Shown here piece after piece: positions 60,711 through 64,000 of a stretch of DNA of 64,000 nucleotides (the stretch's first letter is position 1; each line of letters begins with the position of its first letter). The notes beneath the pieces are model-generated. The model had not been told where the DNA came from and made no database searches. It worked only from the letters and a program-made list of their open reading frames with translations. The stretch is taken from positions 2,232,001 to 2,296,000 of the forward strand of contig NZ_CP180351.1 in NCBI RefSeq assembly GCF_048006345.1. The letters are read 5' to 3'. Source of the stretch: Marivita sp030148515 (GTDB taxonomy: Bacteria > Pseudomonadota > Alphaproteobacteria > Rhodobacterales > Rhodobacteraceae). Both the position numbers and the translations under genes were made by a program.

Positions 60711-61441
60711 CACAGTTCGTCCACCGTGCGCGGGAAAACGGACTGGAAGCCTTCGGCGTATTTCGCAGGACGCCCGCCCGACTGCCCACCCGAGTTGCGG
60801 CGGAAGTGGTTGCCCCGGTTCTCGGCCACATTGGTGTAGAAATCCCAAAGGTGGTGCTGGCCTTCCATACATTCGATGGCGGCGCGTTTTTGATCCCAGA
60901 CTTCGGTGATGTCGAGGAACACGTCCGGTTTCCACCCCATCTGTTCGGTCTGGTGCGGCTCGAACAGGTAAAGCTGCGGCGCGCCCAAGACCTTTTCGCC
61001 CGGATTATGCCCCCACGCCTGCGCGATCATCCGCACCTCGAGAGACAGGCTGCTCGTGTACATATGGTCGGTGTTGTAGGGGTCGTATTTCGAATGGCTG
61101 AGCATGAATTTCGGCTGCACAGCGCGGACCAGATCCACCAATTTCATCTTGTTGTCGTGGTCGACGACCAGCGGGTAATCGCCCAGATCGAAGAACTGGA
61201 TATCGTGGACATTCAAGGCTTTGGCCGCGTTCTCGGCCTCTTTGCGGCGAATGGACTTCACCTCGTCCAGGGTTTTGCCCTCTTTCCAGAGCTTCGCGCT
61301 TTCGCCCCGTTCGCCGAAAGACAGGCAGGCCACCGTCACATCGTAGCCCAGCTTCTGATGCAGCGCGATGGCCCCACCGCAACGCCAGACGAAATCGGCG
61401 GCATGCGCGGAAATCACCAGCGCGGTTTTCTTGTCACTCAT
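60710..61441 (-). CDS. galB: 4-oxalomesaconate hydratase (PIG-L family GalB)
   Basis: A zinc-dependent PIG-L/LmbE-fold hydratase that adds water to 4-oxalomesaconate. The 243-residue protein matches GalB: ALVISAHAADFVWRCGGAIAL, CLSFGERGESAKLWKEGKT, LSHSKYDPYNTDH and LYLFEPHQTEQMGWKPDVFLDI. The His-Ala-Ala-Asp motif is the GalB variant of the deacetylase His-Pro-Asp-Asp. The ATG at 61441 begins MSDKKTALVIS. It is first in the operon; a promoter should lie just upstream. Confidence 0.92.
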   Translation of the reverse strand: MSDKKTALVISAHAADFVWRCGGAIALHQKLGYDVTVACLSFGERGESAKLWKEGKTLDEVKSIRRKEAENAAKALNVHDIQFFDLGDYPLVVDHDNKMKLVDLVRAVQPKFMLSHSKYDPYNTDHMYTSSLSLEVRMIAQAWGHNPGEKVLGAPQLYLFEPHQTEQMGWKPDVFLDITEVWDQKRAAIECMEGQHHLWDFYTNVAENRGNHFRRNSGGQSGGRPAKYAEGFQSVFPRTVDEL

Positions 61442-61541
61442 TCCGACCCCTCCCATGGACCAACTTGCGCGCAGATTGCACAGCCCGAGGGTGCTTTGCC
61501 ACTTGAAAGATGCTTTGGCGCGGGTCGCACCGAGGCGCGTG

Positions 61542-62414
61542 TCAAAGCGCCCCGGCGTTGATCCATTCGTCCAGTTTCTGGCGGCTGACTTCGAAATGCA
61601 TGCTGTCTTCGCGGCCCCACGACGCCCCCCAGACCCAGCCTTCATCCTTGAAGAAATCGGCAAGGATGGTGAGACCCAGTTGTGTCTTGCCGTCGCCAAG
61701 CGTGTCCAGAACACCGTCGATGTTCAGATCAACGGCAAGGCCGAACGCATGGGTCGAGGCGCGGCCCCGCGTGCCACGGATCTGGCGCACGCACAGCGAT
61801 CCTGCAGTATTGATCCGCGCATAGAGATCGGGGTCGGTGACGCGGACCTCTTCGAACACGCGGCGCAGGGAATCCGCGGCAGGTTTCAGCATGCGCACCC
61901 GGATCGGACCAACGTCCTCAAGAACCAGCTTGTCCGCCAGTCTTGGGTTGGTCATTTCCTCGCAATCATCTGACATGACCTCGCGGGGCGGTCCGAAGAC
62001 GCGGGTCAGGTAGGACGGTCCGGCGATGGTCAGACCTTCGTTCACATCGCGACGGTTCGCGATCAGAACGACCTGCGCATAGGCGTCGATGATGTCATTC
62101 TGGCCATTTTGCTGGAACACAGTCGCGCCATTGTCGCCGGGCGCTGGTGCGAGCGTCTGACCGGGCATCGGGGCAATCGGAGCGCGCGCGGCGGCCGCCA
62201 ACTTGGCCATTTCCTGTGTCATGTCGTCCAGCCGGATTTGCAGATCCTCGACCTGCTGGCTGAGCATCTCGATCTCGATCCGTGCGCCAGAGTCGATGGC
62301 TGTTCCGGCGAACCCTTCCTCCATGCCGCCGGACATCAGCCGGGGCACGAAAATCCAGATGATCGGTGCAAGGATGATGGCGATGCTCAGGATAATCGCC
62401 GGGATCAGACGCAT
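61542..62414 (-). CDS. M15-type peptidase (D-Ala-D-Ala carboxypeptidase-like)
   Basis: A 290-residue precursor with an N-terminal membrane anchor (LIPAIILSIAIILAPIIWIFV), a short coiled-coil region (about 48-72, EIEMLSQQVEDLQIRLDDMTQEM), and a C-terminal M15 domain. It shows the zinc motif STHAFGLAVDLNIDG and the terminal DSMHFEVS. It should cut peptidoglycan cross-bridges or stem peptides in the periplasm. It is divergent from the OmpA gene, with 261 bases between. Confidence 0.85.
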   Translation of the reverse strand: MRLIPAIILSIAIILAPIIWIFVPRLMSGGMEEGFAGTAIDSGARIEIEMLSQQVEDLQIRLDDMTQEMAKLAAAARAPIAPMPGQTLAPAPGDNGATVFQQNGQNDIIDAYAQVVLIANRRDVNEGLTIAGPSYLTRVFGPPREVMSDDCEEMTNPRLADKLVLEDVGPIRVRMLKPAADSLRRVFEEVRVTDPDLYARINTAGSLCVRQIRGTRGRASTHAFGLAVDLNIDGVLDTLGDGKTQLGLTILADFFKDEGWVWGASWGREDSMHFEVSRQKLDEWINAGAL

Positions 62415-62675
62415 GAAGGAAAATTCCGAATGTAATAAGCTTTAGGCATTTAAATCGGATTCTCCCTGTCAATCCAAGCCAAACCTGACCCTTGGTCAAC
62501 GACGGCAACACTTCCTTAGCAACAGACAAGGATAATCGGCCGCGCGCGCATTGGCCCGGCGCCAAACCTGCCTGTCTTCTTTGCGGTCCCGGGGCTGTCA
62601 AACCCATTGCCGGGGGGGGACAGCTAAGCTAAACTTTCAAGGCCAAGCTTTTTTCACTTGAGGACATGTATTGCT

Positions 62676-63260
62676 ATGTCGACCATTAGAACCCTATCCG
62701 CGCTGTCACTCGCGATCCTTCTCTCTGCAGGAGTTGGTGATCGCGCGGCGGCTCAATCCTCCGACAATGGCGGAATGACAGCCGAACAGATCATGCAAGC
62801 CTTTGAAAAACAAAAGACACGGGGCCTTGTTCTTGTCCCGTCAGAGTCAACCGCACCTGCTGCCAGCCAGCCGACCACGACGGTCACCACCACCGCTGCG
62901 ACCACCTACACGGAAGTGGACAAGGCCGATCAGGTCAATATCAAGATCAAGTTCGACTTCGACAGCGCCACGCTCCGCGACGATCAGAAGCCACAGCTTG
63001 CAACTCTGTGCGAAGTGATGAAGGCGGTTGATGTGCAGTTGTTCCAGATCGTCGGCCACACCGACAGCTCGGGCTCCGCGTCCTACAACGAAAACCTGTC
63101 GCTTCTGCGTGCGAAAGAGGTGAAGCGTCATCTCGTGACCGAATGTGGCATTCCGGAAAACCGGTTGGAGGCCATCGGCATGGGGGAAAGCGCACCCTTC
63201 AACGCTGCGGACCCGCGCAGCGACGAAAACCGGCGTGTCGAGTTCCAAGCACTTGGCTAA
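62676..63260 (+). CDS. OmpA-family outer-membrane or periplasmic protein
   Basis: A 194-residue precursor with a signal peptide (ALSLAILLSAGVGDRAAAQ), a Ser/Thr-rich linker (about 57-85), and an OmpA C-terminal domain with IKFDFDSATLRDDQKPQLA, QIVGHTDSSGSASYNENLSLLRAKEVKRHL and RSDENRRVEFQ. I used the ATG at 62676; the open frame also offers a TTG at 62658. The Ser/Thr kinase gene starts 33 bases later, so the two look linked. Confidence 0.85.
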   Translation: MSTIRTLSALSLAILLSAGVGDRAAAQSSDNGGMTAEQIMQAFEKQKTRGLVLVPSESTAPAASQPTTTVTTTAATTYTEVDKADQVNIKIKFDFDSATLRDDQKPQLATLCEVMKAVDVQLFQIVGHTDSSGSASYNENLSLLRAKEVKRHLVTECGIPENRLEAIGMGESAPFNAADPRSDENRRVEFQALG

Positions 63261-63293
63261 TGACTTCGGTCACCTTCTGAAACCGGAGACATT

Positions 63294-64000
63294 ATGACAG
63301 ATAGCCGTCCAGGAGACCTGTTCAAACCTGGCGATCTGGTGAATAACACCTACCGCGTCGAAGCCATTCTCGGACGCGGCGGAACATCCGACGTTTACCG
63401 AGCGCGATCTGAAATCTCGGGGCGGCTTGTTGCCCTGAAAGTCCTGAAGTCCGAATTCTCGACCAATGAAGACTATCTGCTGCTTCTGACCCGCGAAGAA
63501 GCGATGCGCGATATCCGGCATGACGCCATTGTGCGATATTCCGAGAACCACCGCACGGCGGATGGCCATGTCTATTTGCTGATCGACTACATCGATGGTC
63601 CCGGCATGGACAAGAAGCTTAAGCAGGGCCCGATGTCTGCGGATGACCTTCTGGTGATCTGCAAACGGGTCTGCGAGGGGTTGCAGGCCGCGCATGAGCG
63701 CAACATCTTTCACCGCGATCTGTCGCCGGACAATATTCTTCTGCGGGATGATGATCCCGCACAGGCCGTCATCATCGACTTCGGCATCGCGAAGGACACA
63801 AATCCCGGAGCCGAAACAATCGTCGGCAATGAATTTGCCGGAAAATATGCGTATGCCGCGCCCGAACAGCTCGCCGGGAAGACCGACGCGCGCACGGATA
63901 TTTATTCGCTCGGGGCGTCGCTTCTGGCGAATTTCCGGGGCAAGTCACCGGATATCGGGCGCAACCCGATGGAGGTGGTGCAGAAAAAGGCGGAGCCGCT
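63294..64000 (+). CDS. Hanks-type serine/threonine protein kinase, N-terminal part (cut by window edge)
   Basis: The 235-codon portion in the window has the kinase P-loop ILGRGGTSDVYRA, the ATP-binding Lys in VALKVLK, RDIRHDAIVRY, HRDLSPDNILL with Ser where Lys is usual, and IIDFGIAKD followed by KYAYAAPEQLAGKTDARTDIYSLGA. It thus includes the catalytic loop and activation segment. The ATG at 63294 follows a CCGGAG site. The target is unknown; its pairing with an OmpA gene recalls envelope-linked kinase loci. Confidence 0.85.
   Translation, partial: MTDSRPGDLFKPGDLVNNTYRVEAILGRGGTSDVYRARSEISGRLVALKVLKSEFSTNEDYLLLLTREEAMRDIRHDAIVRYSENHRTADGHVYLLIDYIDGPGMDKKLKQGPMSADDLLVICKRVCEGLQAAHERNIFHRDLSPDNILLRDDDPAQAVIIDFGIAKDTNPGAETIVGNEFAGKYAYAAPEQLAGKTDARTDIYSLGASLLANFRGKSPDIGRNPMEVVQKKAEP

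Overview
The window is a continuous piece of an alphaproteobacterial chromosome, most likely from the Roseobacter group (Rhodobacterales). This rests on gene content and order: coxB-ctaB-ctaG-coxC-surf1-thrC-M16 peptidase, a tad/flp pilus locus whose pilins carry the GAVTVDW processing site, a paaABCDE-paaK-paaI-paaZ-paaX cluster, a GAF-type PtsP, and high-GC coding sequence. No rRNA, CRISPR array, prophage or insertion sequence was seen. One tRNA gene is present.

Layout. 1-12.4 kb: end of a DUF3179-like exported protein, ptsP, an AT-richer GH114/TM1410-type hydrolase with DUF4214 repeats, an EcsC-family gene, a GNAT, a flavin reductase, a Lin0512 tandem pair, mtnP, a LysE exporter, apt, and a ketoacid CoA-transferase operon (scoA and scoB) with a LOV photoreceptor kinase gene between the two subunits. 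12.5-18 kb: topA, dprA and a tldD that is frameshifted near its 3' end. 18.2-25.7 kb: cytochrome c oxidase subunits II and III with assembly factors, thrC, an M16 peptidase and a GNAT, ending in a run of four palindromes. 25.8-28.9 kb: MBL-fold protein, FAD-linked dehydrogenase, lytic transglycosylase.

29.2-41.8 kb is a tad (tight adherence) pilus locus: two nearly identical flp pilin genes with their own terminators, a third Flp-like gene, cpaB, cpaC, an OmpA-type lipoprotein, cpaE, cpaF, tadB, tadC, two TPR lipoproteins, the prepilin peptidase and an associated AAA+ ATPase. tRNA-Met and a DMT-family permease follow. 43.2-51.6 kb is the phenylacetate cluster: PaaK activates phenylacetate to its CoA ester, PaaABCDE epoxidises it, PaaZ opens the ring, PaaI is a rescue thioesterase and PaaX the likely repressor. 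The beta-oxidation genes are not here.

51.9-59 kb is a pyrimidine-type import and deamination operon: a CodA homologue with Cys in place of the cytosine-recognising Asp, a BMP-family binding protein, an amidase, an ABC ATPase and two permeases. It converges on a galBCD operon for the lower gallate/protocatechuate 4,5-cleavage pathway. The last 2.5 kb holds an M15 peptidase, an OmpA-family protein and the start of a Ser/Thr kinase.

The observations I rate highest are the CodA-like enzyme and its operon, the LOV gene inside the CoA-transferase operon and its apparently missing phospho-acceptor His, the tldD frameshift, a perfect FNR-type box between tldD and coxB, the AAA+ ATPase of the tad locus, the GH114-like island, and perfect palindromes with different arms at gene ends.
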